Shown here: positions 9,675 to 18,640 of the stretch, piece by piece
How positions within the stretch are numbered: the stretch's first letter is position 1
Layout of the letters: each line of letters begins with the position of its first letter
Assembly: GCA_024691305.1 (NCBI GenBank)
Contig: JAILNS010000019.1
Span: forward strand, 1 to 62,442
DNA length: 62,442 nucleotides
Origin: Lachnospiraceae bacterium
GTDB lineage: Bacteria > Bacillota > Clostridia > Lachnospirales > Lachnospiraceae
Reading direction: 5' to 3'
Notes under the pieces: model-generated
Database searches by the model: none
The model's input: only the letters and a program-made list of their open reading frames with translations
What the model was told of the DNA's origin: nothing
Program-made: the position numbers and the translations under genes

Positions 9675-11894
9675 ATGAAAGAATACAATGGATATGTAAG
9701 CAATATCATATACAGAAATGATACCAACGGCTTTACCATATTTGAGATCGTATGTGACGATATGGAACTTACCTGCAAGGGTAATATTTCATCGATAGAT
9801 GTAGGTGCAAATATAGAACTTACCGGTGAAAAGACCATAGATCCCAGATACGGTGAAGAGATCCGCGTTTATGAATATAACCTATCTGCACCCGAAGATT
9901 CGGACGGACTTAAATACTATCTGGGTTCGGGTGCCATACGCGGTATCGGTGAGACGATGGCAACCAGGATCGTAGACAGATTCGGCTCTCATACCCTGAA
10001 AATACTTGAAAACGAGCCGGAAAGACTCTCAGAGATAAAGGGAATAAGTGAAAAGAAAGCCAGGGATATAGCTATCCAGTTTCGTGAAAAAACAGAGACA
10101 AGAGAGGCCATGATCTTTTTACAAAAATACGGTATCACAAACAACATGGCCATAAAGATATATGAAGAGTACGGCAAAGAGATATATACGCTGATCGCGG
10201 AAAATCCATACAAACTGGTCGAGGATATAAGAGGCATCGGATTTAAGACAGCTGATGATATCGCTACTAAGTCAGGGGTCAAAGTGGATTCCCAGTACAG
10301 GATCAGGGCCGGCCTCATGTATGTGCTCTCCAGCGCGATATCCGAAGGACACATGTATCTGCCGATGGAGTTGTTAAAAGACAGGAGTGCAAAGTTACTC
10401 AGCGTCACCTCTGATCTGACCGAAACAGAGATAAGCAATCTGTCGATGGAGAGGAAGGTAGTAGTAAACAACGATAAGGTATACATAGCAGATTATTACT
10501 ATGCGGAATTAAAATGCGCTTCGATGTTAAGAGACCTTAATATGAACCCCGGAGATATAGGGGATCCTGATGAGGACATGATCACCGAGTACAGGATAGA
10601 TAATCTTGAAAAAGAACTGAACATGAAGTTTGATGCGCTTCAAAGAGAGGCAATAAAATCGGCGATCAGCAACGGTATATTAATAATATCCGGTGGCCCC
10701 GGTACAGGTAAGACAACAATAATCAATGCGCTTATACGTTATTTTATGGAAGAGGGGCTGGATATCATGCTCGCAGCGCCTACAGGACGCGCTGCCAAGC
10801 GAATGAGTGAGGCAACGGGATACGAAGCAAAAACTATCCACAGGCTGCTCGAACTGTCAGGTGCGCCTGATGAAGATCATTCACGTGCGAGATTTGAAAG
10901 AAATGAATTTAATCCTTTAGAGACGGATGCTGTCATACTTGACGAGATGTCCATGGTAGATATTTTTCTTTTTCAGTCTCTGTTAAAGGCTATCGTCCCG
11001 GGAACGCGGCTCATCATGGTAGGTGATGTGGATCAGCTTCCAAGTGTCGGCCCCGGACAGGTACTAAAGGATCTGATGGCTTCGGGGGCTTTCAAGGTAG
11101 TTACTCTGGAGACGATATTCAGACAGGAAAAGGGCTCGGACATTGTCATAAATGCACATGATATAAGATCGGGGAAATATCCCAAAATGGATAATGACAG
11201 CAAGGATTTTTTCTTTCTGGAGCGTAATGACCAGAATGTAATATATAAGCATATGGTTCAGCTCATTACCGAAAAACTTCCGGGGTATGTAGGAGCACGG
11301 CCGATTGACATACAGGTTCTTACCCCGGTACGAAAGGGGCCTTTAGGGGTTGAAACCCTGAATCATATACTGCAGCGCTTCATTAATCCCGAATCTTCGG
11401 ATAAGAAAGAAATAGAGCATGGCGATTATATCTTTCGGGAGGGCGACAAAGTCATGCAGATCAAGAATAATTACCAGCTCGAGTGGTCGGTGACCGGTAA
11501 GAACAATATTGTTGTTCAATCGGGAACCGGAGTGTTTAACGGCGATCTTGGCGTGATAAAAGAGATAGACGATGAACAAAGATTTATGCTCGTTGAATAC
11601 GAGGAAGGGCATGAGGTTCGTTATGATTATCAGCTTTTGGACGAAATTGAACTGGCCTATGCCGTGACCATACATAAATCCCAGGGAAGCGAGTATCCGG
11701 CTGTGGTTATACCTCTTTTGTCAGGTCCGCCACAGCTTATGAACCGTAATCTTTTGTATACTGCGATAACAAGGGCCAAAACAGGCGTAGTCATTTTGGG
11801 CAGAAAAGAAATGGTAGAGAGCATGGTGGATAATGATCATGTAAATATGCGCTATACCGGACTGGAGGAACGCATAAGGGAGGTGTGCCTTTGA
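9675..11894 (+). CDS. recD2: RecD2-type ATP-dependent 5'-3' DNA helicase
   Basis: The 739-residue superfamily-1 helicase has the N-terminal OB/HhH region typical of RecD2 (helix-hairpin-helix stretches IRGIGETMA and IKGISEKKA), the Walker A GGPGTGKTT near residue 340, the DEMSMVD Walker B, GDVDQLPSVGPG (motif III) and the C-terminal YAVTIHKSQGSEYP motif. RecD2 enzymes act without RecBC in replication-fork and recombination repair. GGGAGG precedes the ATG at 9675. comFC is translationally coupled at its end. Confidence 0.95.
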   Translation: MKEYNGYVSNIIYRNDTNGFTIFEIVCDDMELTCKGNISSIDVGANIELTGEKTIDPRYGEEIRVYEYNLSAPEDSDGLKYYLGSGAIRGIGETMATRIVDRFGSHTLKILENEPERLSEIKGISEKKARDIAIQFREKTETREAMIFLQKYGITNNMAIKIYEEYGKEIYTLIAENPYKLVEDIRGIGFKTADDIATKSGVKVDSQYRIRAGLMYVLSSAISEGHMYLPMELLKDRSAKLLSVTSDLTETEISNLSMERKVVVNNDKVYIADYYYAELKCASMLRDLNMNPGDIGDPDEDMITEYRIDNLEKELNMKFDALQREAIKSAISNGILIISGGPGTGKTTIINALIRYFMEEGLDIMLAAPTGRAAKRMSEATGYEAKTIHRLLELSGAPDEDHSRARFERNEFNPLETDAVILDEMSMVDIFLFQSLLKAIVPGTRLIMVGDVDQLPSVGPGQVLKDLMASGAFKVVTLETIFRQEKGSDIVINAHDIRSGKYPKMDNDSKDFFFLERNDQNVIYKHMVQLITEKLPGYVGARPIDIQVLTPVRKGPLGVETLNHILQRFINPESSDKKEIEHGDYIFREGDKVMQIKNNYQLEWSVTGKNNIVVQSGTGVFNGDLGVIKEIDDEQRFMLVEYEEGHEVRYDYQLLDEIELAYAVTIHKSQGSEYPAVVIPLLSGPPQLMNRNLLYTAITRAKTGVVILGRKEMVESMVDNDHVNMRYTGLEERIREVCL

Positions 11895-12613
11895 CTAAAA
11901 CCGGATATGTAAATGAAGCGCTGTTAAGTCTGATATTTCCAAGAAGATGTCCGGTGTGCGATAAGCCTGTAAAACCATATGGGGAACTGATATGTGATGA
12001 ATGCAGACAAACTGTGAGATATGTAAGTGATCCTGTCTGCTGCAAATGCGGAAAACAATTATATGATGATGCAGCCGAATACTGTGACGACTGCAAAAGG
12101 ATCACACATTTTTATATACGGGGAATGGCTCTGTTTGATTATAAATCGGTATCCGATTCGGTATATAGATTTAAATATAAGGGCAGAAGAGAATATGCTA
12201 AATGGTACGGAAAGGAAATGTGTGACCGGCTCGGGAACAAAATGATCGCACTAAAACCTGATGCACTCATCCCTGTCCCGATACATTCTTCAAAACTTAA
12301 GGTACGCGGGTACAATCAGGCATCGTTGATAGCACATGAACTGTCGGACCGGCTGGGGATACCTGTTTATGATGATGTCGTGTACCGCATAAAAAAGACA
12401 ACGCCCCTTAAGGACCATACGCCGTCCGAACGTAATTATATTTTGCGTGGGGCTTTCAAATTAGGGCGTAATGATGTAAAATTAAAATCGATTATGATCA
12501 TTGATGATATATATACTACCGGGGCTACGGTAGACAGTGTTGCAAAACTATTGACAGCCGGTGGAGCCGACAGAATATACTATGCGGCTTTATCCATCGG
12601 AAAAGGAATTTAG
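11891..12613 (+). CDS. comFC: ComFC-like phosphoribosyltransferase-fold protein
   Basis: An N-terminal zinc-ribbon (CPVC, CDEC, CCKCG, CDDC) is followed by a phosphoribosyltransferase domain with the PRPP loop IIDDIYTTGATVDS near the C-terminus; this is the ComFC/GntX family, needed for DNA uptake in naturally competent bacteria. A GTG at 11885 is possible but sits on the ribosome site. The TTG at 11891 lies 7 bases after GGGAGG and overlaps the recD2 stop as TTGA, so I chose it (240 residues). comFA is not in the window. The next gene is yvyF-like, as in the Bacillus comF-yvyF-flgM region. Confidence 0.88.
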   Translation: MTKTGYVNEALLSLIFPRRCPVCDKPVKPYGELICDECRQTVRYVSDPVCCKCGKQLYDDAAEYCDDCKRITHFYIRGMALFDYKSVSDSVYRFKYKGRREYAKWYGKEMCDRLGNKMIALKPDALIPVPIHSSKLKVRGYNQASLIAHELSDRLGIPVYDDVVYRIKKTTPLKDHTPSERNYILRGAFKLGRNDVKLKSIMIIDDIYTTGATVDSVAKLLTAGGADRIYYAALSIGKGI

Positions 12614-12637
12614 TTTTCTAAGAATAAGGAGGACTTT

Positions 12638-13039
12638 ATGGACGTAAGAAATTGCAGAGGATGCGGAAAATTATTCAATTATATATCCGGTCCTTTGATG
12701 TGTCCCGCATGTCGCGAGAATCTTGAAAAGAAGTTTCAGGAAGTAAAGTTATACATTCAGGATAACAAAGGCGTTACCGTAAAAGATGTGGCTGAAGCCT
12801 GTGAGGTCGATCCCGGTCAGATCAGACAGTGGATACGCGAAGAAAGACTTGAGTTTGCATCCGGCGCATCAGAGATTACGTGTGAGAAGTGCGGCAAACC
12901 CATATCAAGCGGAAGATTCTGCGATGCCTGCAAGAACTCTATGGTAAACAGTTTAAATAATGTTTATAAGCCTGAGGCACCTGCACCGCAGCGTAAGGAC
13001 GATTCTGCAGGTGGTCCTAAGATGCGTTTCTTAGGCTGA
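12638..13039 (+). CDS. yvyF: YvyF-like flagellar operon protein
   Basis: The 133-residue protein has an N-terminal zinc ribbon (CRGCG, CPAC), a small helix-turn-helix-like middle (VTVKDVAEACEVDPGQIRQWI, split by the family's MerR-like turn) and a second Cys pair set (CEKCG, CDAC). This is the TIGR03826/YvyF family found next to comF and flgM in Firmicutes; its molecular role is not established. It has an AAGGAGG ribosome site 7 bases before the ATG. The C-terminal tail is Pro/Lys-rich and likely disordered. flgM is missing from its usual downstream place. Confidence 0.82.
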   Translation: MDVRNCRGCGKLFNYISGPLMCPACRENLEKKFQEVKLYIQDNKGVTVKDVAEACEVDPGQIRQWIREERLEFASGASEITCEKCGKPISSGRFCDACKNSMVNSLNNVYKPEAPAPQRKDDSAGGPKMRFLG

Positions 13040-13058
13040 TCGCAGTACGGAAGTAACG

Positions 13059-13451
13059 ATGATAGACCAGGATAAGATAATCCTCATGACGAGGCTTGCT
13101 TCGTATGAAAAAAACGAGGGCAAGAAAAATGAAGCTATCGGTCGGTATTTCAGAGGAGATTACATAGGCTGGCAGGTTTTAAAAAGTATAGTATCCGGAA
13201 CGTTGGTCTTCCTGATACTGTTTGCCGGATATGTTATCTATGACTTTGAGAATTTCATGATCGATGTGTATAAGATAGATCTCTTGGAATACGCAAAAAG
13301 TATTCTTATTAAGTATGCCATAGTTGTCGGTGCTTATGCAGCGATCACCTATGGTATCTATGCGTATCGTTACGCCGGTGCCAAAAAGAAACTGCGAACG
13401 TATGCACATAATCTGAATAAGCTTTCCAAGAATTATACAAATAAAGAGTAA
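13059..13451 (+). CDS. Small membrane protein, function unknown
   Basis: I do not recognise this 130-residue protein. It shows a charged N-terminal segment of about 48 residues, two hydrophobic helices (roughly 49-66 and 84-103) and a Lys-rich cytoplasmic-looking tail. It lies 19 bases after yvyF and 12 bases before another membrane protein, within the run leading to cdaA, so it is probably part of that operon. The ribosome site is weak (GGAAG). Two hairpin-like helices with basic ends would fit a small partner subunit, but this is only inference. Confidence 0.6.
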   Translation: MIDQDKIILMTRLASYEKNEGKKNEAIGRYFRGDYIGWQVLKSIVSGTLVFLILFAGYVIYDFENFMIDVYKIDLLEYAKSILIKYAIVVGAYAAITYGIYAYRYAGAKKKLRTYAHNLNKLSKNYTNKE

Positions 13452-13463
13452 CGGAGGCCTGAA

Positions 13464-14405
13464 ATGACTTCTTTGGTTATGGCCAAGCAGATGATCAAAC
13501 GGTTTTACAGCAAGTATGAAGCTTATGTATTGCCTGTAATAAAGTTCCTGATCAGTATGATCTGCCTGCTGATAATTAACGGCAGACTTGGATACATGTC
13601 ACAACTTAATAACTTTGTCATAGTGCTCATGGTTTCACTGATGTGTTCCTTTATGCCATTAAACTTCACTGTTTTTATAGCAGCGATGTTTGTGCTGGGG
13701 CATATGTACAAATTATCCCTGGAATGTTTCCTGGTTGTAGGAGCACTTTTTCTTATCCTGTTTTTACTGTATTTCAGATTTTCGCCGAACGATACCATAG
13801 CGGTACTTTTAACACCGATCTGTTTTATACTTAAGATCCCTTATGTGATGCCTATTGCGGCAGGACTTCTTGGTGGACCGTCTTCCGCAGTATCGGTTGG
13901 ATGCGGGGTCATTGTTTATTATGTACTCGAAGCACTTATCGTAGGCGCAGGTTCCATCAATTCACTTGCCGACGAAGAAATGACTACGAGACTGAAATTC
14001 GTTATCGATACCGTGCTTAACAATAAGCCGATGTTAGCGATGGTATGTGCTTTTGCGATAACGATCATCATCGTATATATAGTAAAAAGACTGCGGGTTT
14101 ACTACGCATGGAGTATAGCGATAGGTGTCGGGGTTGTTGCGGATATAGTTTTGATACTTATCTTTGACCTGATCTTTGATACACATATTTCAGGCGGAGG
14201 ACTTATACTGGGTTCCCTTGTAGCTTTGATCGTAGGTGCGGTCCTTCAGTTTTTGTTTTTCCATGTCGATTATTCCCGGACCGAGAAACTGCAGTTTGAG
14301 GATGATGAGTACTATTATTACGTTAAGGCAGTTCCGAAGGTTACGGTATCAAATACACAAAAGAGAGTGAAAAAAATAAACTCGAGCAAAAAAAAGGAGC
14401 AGTAA
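13464..14405 (+). CDS. Polytopic membrane protein upstream of cdaA, function unknown
   Basis: The 313-residue protein has about eight hydrophobic segments between residues 20 and 265, a Gly/Ser-rich turn (GLLGGPSSAVSVGCG) in the centre, and a cytoplasmic tail with the striking acidic-tyrosine motif EDDEYYYYVKAVPK followed by a Lys-rich end. I recognise no named family. It starts 12 bases after the preceding small membrane gene with an ACGGAGG site and ends 17 bases before cdaA, so co-transcription with the c-di-AMP synthase genes is likely. It could be an accessory factor or transporter linked to that pathway. Confidence 0.65.
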   Translation: MTSLVMAKQMIKRFYSKYEAYVLPVIKFLISMICLLIINGRLGYMSQLNNFVIVLMVSLMCSFMPLNFTVFIAAMFVLGHMYKLSLECFLVVGALFLILFLLYFRFSPNDTIAVLLTPICFILKIPYVMPIAAGLLGGPSSAVSVGCGVIVYYVLEALIVGAGSINSLADEEMTTRLKFVIDTVLNNKPMLAMVCAFAITIIIVYIVKRLRVYYAWSIAIGVGVVADIVLILIFDLIFDTHISGGGLILGSLVALIVGAVLQFLFFHVDYSRTEKLQFEDDEYYYYVKAVPKVTVSNTQKRVKKINSSKKKEQ

Positions 14406-14422
14406 AACTTTAGTAGTTTATC

Positions 14423-15298
14423 ATGTCGGGCTCGCATAATTTTTTACAGTATTTTACAAATCTTCATATGATCACCCCCAGGGTGACAGACATTATAGAG
14501 ATACTGATAATAGCTTATATGCTGTATCATATCTTAAGATGGCTCAGGAAAACGAGAGCATGGTCATTGCTTAAAGGCGTATTTGTGATCGGGTTCTTTA
14601 TTACTCTTGCGGCCATTTTTCAAATGAATACCATTCTCTGGATCATTCAAAATGTTCTCAGCATAGCTGCTATTTCCATTGTTGTAATCCTTCAGCCCGA
14701 GCTTAGAAAGGCGCTTGAGGATATAGGCGAAAAGAATTTCATAAACAACTTCTTAAGTGACAGTACTAAAGTTACTGCAGAAGGTTTGTTTTCGGATAAG
14801 ACTGTCAGTGAGATAGTCAGAGCCTGCTTTGAGATGGGTAAGGTCAAAACCGGCGCACTTATTGTTATACAGCAGAATCAGCCACTTGATGAATACGAAC
14901 GTACAGGCATAGAAGTTGATGCGGCGGTGACCAGTCAGCTGCTCATCAATATCTTTGAAAAAAATACACCTCTTCATGACGGTGCGGTTATAATATGCGG
15001 AGACAGGGTTAAATCCGCCACCTGTTATCTGCCGCTATCGGATAACTTAAGCCTGCCCAAGCATTTGGGGACCAGGCATCGTGCAGGTGTGGGAATATCC
15101 GAAACAACAGATTCCATGACTGTTATCGTCTCCGAAGAAACCGGTCGTGTCTCGGTCGCTTACAAAGGACAACTTGAAACGATGAAGGATGCAGAGAGAC
15201 TTACAGAAAGACTTGAGTCGATCCAGAATAAGCAGACCGAAGACAACAGAAAACGGAAACGCAGAAAAGAGAAAGAGAGGGTCAAGAATGAAGCATAA
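14423..15298 (+). CDS. cdaA: Diadenylate cyclase CdaA
   Basis: CdaA makes cyclic di-AMP from two ATP; the messenger controls potassium and osmolyte transport and cell-wall homeostasis. Three N-terminal transmembrane helices (about 24-90) precede the DAC domain, with both catalytic motifs intact: DGA at 186-188 and RHR at 218-220. The tail is strongly basic and Lys/Arg-rich. The gene overlaps the following ybbR-type gene, its usual partner, by 11 bases; glmM, the third member of the usual locus, is not in the window. The ribosome site before the ATG is poor, which suggests coupling to the upstream gene. Confidence 0.96.
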   Translation: MSGSHNFLQYFTNLHMITPRVTDIIEILIIAYMLYHILRWLRKTRAWSLLKGVFVIGFFITLAAIFQMNTILWIIQNVLSIAAISIVVILQPELRKALEDIGEKNFINNFLSDSTKVTAEGLFSDKTVSEIVRACFEMGKVKTGALIVIQQNQPLDEYERTGIEVDAAVTSQLLINIFEKNTPLHDGAVIICGDRVKSATCYLPLSDNLSLPKHLGTRHRAGVGISETTDSMTVIVSEETGRVSVAYKGQLETMKDAERLTERLESIQNKQTEDNRKRKRRKEKERVKNEA

Positions 15299-16553
15299 GC
15301 TTTTTGAAGACTGGGGCCTCAAACTCGGATCTGTTGTTTTTGCCATCCTGATATGGTTTTTGATCACAAATTTAAATGATCCGGTGGTCCAGTACAGGAT
15401 TAACAATGTTAAGGTAAAACTTGTCAATACTAATGTTGTCACCGATAAGGGGCAGACGTATGAGGTACTTGATAATACAAATGTGATAGATACCGTGACC
15501 ATCACAGGTCCCAGGACAGTCATAGATGCGTTGGATGAGGGAAATGTGGTTGCGACAGCGGACTTTAATGATCTGACGTTGCAGAATACGGTTCAGATCA
15601 AACTGTCCACAAACAAATACAACAGCCAGATTGAGAGCATCAAGGGAACGATAGAAAACGTACAACTTAACATAGAAAATCTGCAGACCAAGATACTTGC
15701 ACTTAAGACTGTGACATCAGGAACGGTTACGGAAGGATATACGATCGGAGAGATAACCGCAGATGAGAATCAGGTTAGGATATCCGGACCTGAATCGATC
15801 ATAAATCAGGTTGTCAGAGCAGAAGTAAATGTTCCGGTAACCGGGTTTAGTCAGGATATAATCACGGATGCTGATATAGTTCTTATGAACGCAGACGGTG
15901 AAGTGATAAGTTCAAGTTCGATAACGTCCAATATCAGCAAGGTCAGAGTCAAGGTTGAACTGTTACAGACCAAGAGCGTGGGAATGACGTTTACAACTAC
16001 AGGTACTCCCGCAGATGGCTATGAGGCTACAGGTGTTATAACATGCGAGCCGGAGACGGTACTTGTGGCCGGCAGAAGTGCTATACTTCAGAATCTTGAG
16101 ACTATAACCGTGGAAGAGCCGATAAATATTACCGGGCAGGCCGGAGATATGATGACTCTTGTTGATATATCGGAATCTATGCCTACAGGAGTGGAACTGG
16201 CTGACGAGTCCTTTGAAGGACAGGTATCTGTTACGGTCAAAATTGATAAGACAACTACACGACTGATCCAGCTTGATCCGGCAGAAATCCAATTATTGAA
16301 TGTTCCGGAAGGTTACACGGTTGAAATAACGGATCCGACAGGAAAGTATAATGTTACCATAGAAGGCCTTTCGGATCGCATAGAAGCAATAGATGTATCC
16401 AAGATCATAGCGAGTGCTGATCTGGAAGATATATTGGATCAGGAAGATACCGTCGGGGATCATTATCATGTTACTCTGACTTTTGAATATGAGGATGCTC
16501 AACTAAAAGTCAACACCCCCGTACAGATATGGATGAAACTTAACTCTACTTGA
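15288..16553 (+). CDS. cdaR: YbbR-domain protein CdaR, regulator of CdaA
   Basis: CdaR is membrane-anchored and modulates CdaA activity from outside the membrane. The protein starts MKHKLFEDWGLKLGS, has one transmembrane helix at about 14-30 and then about 390 extracytoplasmic residues in repeated beta-rich YbbR units (for example the VTITGPRTVID and VRISGPESIIN repeats). The frame is open further upstream inside cdaA, but the ATG at 15288 has an AGAGAGGG site at the right distance and gives the canonical N-terminus (421 residues). It overlaps cdaA by 11 bases. Confidence 0.92.
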   Translation: MKHKLFEDWGLKLGSVVFAILIWFLITNLNDPVVQYRINNVKVKLVNTNVVTDKGQTYEVLDNTNVIDTVTITGPRTVIDALDEGNVVATADFNDLTLQNTVQIKLSTNKYNSQIESIKGTIENVQLNIENLQTKILALKTVTSGTVTEGYTIGEITADENQVRISGPESIINQVVRAEVNVPVTGFSQDIITDADIVLMNADGEVISSSSITSNISKVRVKVELLQTKSVGMTFTTTGTPADGYEATGVITCEPETVLVAGRSAILQNLETITVEEPINITGQAGDMMTLVDISESMPTGVELADESFEGQVSVTVKIDKTTTRLIQLDPAEIQLLNVPEGYTVEITDPTGKYNVTIEGLSDRIEAIDVSKIIASADLEDILDQEDTVGDHYHVTLTFEYEDAQLKVNTPVQIWMKLNST

Positions 16554-16628
16554 TAGAAAACTTAAGAGATGATATATTAAATATGATATATGCGCAGTCA
16601 TATATTAGCGGAGGAAATACTAAAAGTA

Positions 16629-16892
16629 ATGGTTAGTCAGAAAGTAACAATCAAGAATCCCACGGGTCTTCACCTAAGACCGGCCGGAGTCCTATGTAAG
16701 GAGGCTATGCAGTTTAAATCACTCATAACTTTTACCTTCAGAGAGAATACGGCCAATGCAAAAAGTGTCTTAAGCGTTTTGGGAGCCTGCGTTAAGTGCG
16801 GTGATGAGATTGAGATTCACTGTGACGGGGCGGATGAAGAAGAAGCACTGGAATCATTGGTGTCGGCTATTGAAAAAGGCCTGGGAGAATAA
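16629..16892 (+). CDS. ptsH: Phosphocarrier protein HPr
   Basis: HPr relays phosphate from enzyme I to sugar-specific enzymes II of the PTS, and in Firmicutes Ser46 phosphorylation drives carbon catabolite repression with CcpA. With the ATG at 16629 the protein has 87 residues, the active His falls exactly at position 15 (GLHLRPAG) and the regulatory Ser exactly at 46 (NAKSVL), which decides the start; the open frame continues upstream without a ribosome site. GGAGG lies 14 bases before this ATG, a little far. ptsI is not adjacent. A terminator follows. Confidence 0.92.
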   Translation: MVSQKVTIKNPTGLHLRPAGVLCKEAMQFKSLITFTFRENTANAKSVLSVLGACVKCGDEIEIHCDGADEEEALESLVSAIEKGLGE

Positions 16893-16901
16893 TCAAATCC
16901 G

Positions 16902-16933
16902 CGAGCTCGCTGAAGAACAGCGGGCTCGTTTTT
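16902..16933 (+). terminator. Hairpin terminator after ptsH
   Basis: CGAGCTCGCTG (16902-16912) pairs with CAGCGGGCTCG (16918-16928), one pair being G-T, around a 5-base loop, followed by TTTTT. It ends 15 bases before the leuA start, so leuA must either be read through or be started from a promoter overlapping the hairpin. Confidence 0.85.
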
Positions 16934-16948
16934 AGTAAAGGAGACATT

Positions 16949-18622
16949 ATGCTTAATTACAAAAGATATCAGAAAAATCCTGTGGTAGATTATCCGGAGC
17001 GTGAGTGGCCTAATAAAGAGATCACTAAAGCTCCTATTTGGTGCAGCGTAGACTTAAGAGATGGTAATCAGGCGCTTATCGATCCTATGGTTGTCGATGA
17101 GAAAATAGAATTTTTTGAATATCTTGCCAAACTCGGATTTAGGGAGATCGAAGTCGGATTTCCTGCAGCAAGCCAGATAGAATTTGATTTTCTGCGTCAG
17201 CTTATAGACCGGAAACTAATTGCAGACGACATGAAAGTTCAGGTTCTTACACAGTGCAGAGAGGAACTTTTAGACAGGACATTCGAATCCATAGAAGGCT
17301 GTTCGAAGGCTATAGTTCACATCTACAATTCAACATCAACATTACAAAGAGATGTTGTATTCAATATGGACAAAGAGCAGATCAAAAACATAGCGATCGA
17401 AGGCGTGAGAATGGTTAAAAAGCATGCCGAGAAATTCCCCGGAAAGATCATACTTGAGTACTCACCTGAAAGCTTTACCGGAACAGAACTCGACTATGCT
17501 CTTGAAGTATGTGACGCAGTGGTAGCTGAGTGGGGTGCGACTCCCGAAGATCCTATCATAATCAACCTCCCGTCAACAGTTGAGATGACAACTCCCAATG
17601 TTTTTGCCGACAGGATAGAATGGATGAGTAAGCATTTAAAGAACAGAGAGTCGATCATTTTAAGCGTTCATCCTCATAATGACAGAGGGACCGGAGTAGC
17701 CAGTGCCGAACTTGCAATCCTGGCAGGAGCCGATCGTGTTGAAGGAACCCTTTTTGGAAACGGTGAAAGAACAGGAAATGTAGATATACTTAATATCGCA
17801 TACAATATGTTCAGCCAGGGTGTTGATCCCGAACTTGCAATAGAGAACATAAACGAGTCGATAGAAATATACGAAAGATGCTGTAAACTCCCCGTGCATC
17901 CCAGACATCCTTATGCCGGCAAACTGGTATTTACCGCATTCTCAGGTTCGCATCAGGATGCCATTAACAAGGGAGTCAAGGCAATGCGTGAACGTGGTGG
18001 AGATATATGGCAGGTTCCTTATCTTACCATCGATCCCGCTGACATCGGAAGAGAGTATGAGCCAATCGTGCGTATCAATTCCCAGTCCGGAAAAGGCGGA
18101 GTTGCATTTATCATGGATACGTATTTCGGATTCAAACTGCCTAAGAGTATGCACAGAGAATTTGCAAATGTCATACAGAGCATGTCCGAGAAGCAGGGTG
18201 AGGTATCTCCGGATCAGATCATGCAGGCATTCAGGGATGAATATCTTGATAAGAAAGAGCCTGTTCACTTCCGCAAGTTAAAGGTTGATGACTTAAGCGA
18301 TGATATTGATTCCGAGTTTGATACAAGAGTGCATGTAAGATATACAGACGACGGTGCCGAAAAAGAGTTTGAAGCAGTAGGTAACGGACCTCTTGATGCA
18401 ACCGTAAGAGGACTCAGAGAAGAACTTGGCTGCAATATCAAGATACTTGATTATGATGAGCATGCGATCTCTGCTGGTGCCGGTTCGCAGGCCGCTGCTT
18501 ATATCCACCTGCTTGATGCAAATACCGGCGCAGCAACATACGGAGTCGGAGTAAGTTCCAATATTACCAGAGCATCTTTAAGAGCGATATTCTCGGCACT
18601 TAACAGACTTGGTATAAGATAA
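16949..18622 (+). CDS. leuA: 2-isopropylmalate synthase (long form)
   Basis: This enzyme condenses acetyl-CoA with 2-oxoisovalerate in the first step of leucine synthesis. The 557 residues match the longer LeuA type II: a TIM-barrel catalytic domain beginning near residue 30 with CSVDLRDGNQAL, metal ligands in SVHPHNDRGTGVA, GTLFGNGERTGNVD, and a C-terminal regulatory domain (about 430-557) that usually binds leucine for feedback inhibition. AAGGAG precedes the ATG. No leuBCD genes follow, so it is a stand-alone leuA. No T-box or leader peptide fits in the short upstream gap. Confidence 0.96.
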   Translation: MLNYKRYQKNPVVDYPEREWPNKEITKAPIWCSVDLRDGNQALIDPMVVDEKIEFFEYLAKLGFREIEVGFPAASQIEFDFLRQLIDRKLIADDMKVQVLTQCREELLDRTFESIEGCSKAIVHIYNSTSTLQRDVVFNMDKEQIKNIAIEGVRMVKKHAEKFPGKIILEYSPESFTGTELDYALEVCDAVVAEWGATPEDPIIINLPSTVEMTTPNVFADRIEWMSKHLKNRESIILSVHPHNDRGTGVASAELAILAGADRVEGTLFGNGERTGNVDILNIAYNMFSQGVDPELAIENINESIEIYERCCKLPVHPRHPYAGKLVFTAFSGSHQDAINKGVKAMRERGGDIWQVPYLTIDPADIGREYEPIVRINSQSGKGGVAFIMDTYFGFKLPKSMHREFANVIQSMSEKQGEVSPDQIMQAFRDEYLDKKEPVHFRKLKVDDLSDDIDSEFDTRVHVRYTDDGAEKEFEAVGNGPLDATVRGLREELGCNIKILDYDEHAISAGAGSQAAAYIHLLDANTGAATYGVGVSSNITRASLRAIFSALNRLGIR

Positions 18623-18640
18623 CGGGGAGATGTGAACCTT

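Noticed and set aside
16590..16628. Earlier start for ptsH
   Set aside because: It has no ribosome site and would move the active His off position 15; the ATG at 16629 restores the canonical His15 and Ser46 numbering.
16893..16948. Leader attenuator or T-box for leuA
   Set aside because: The 56-base gap has only the ptsH terminator; there is no leader peptide or T-box core.
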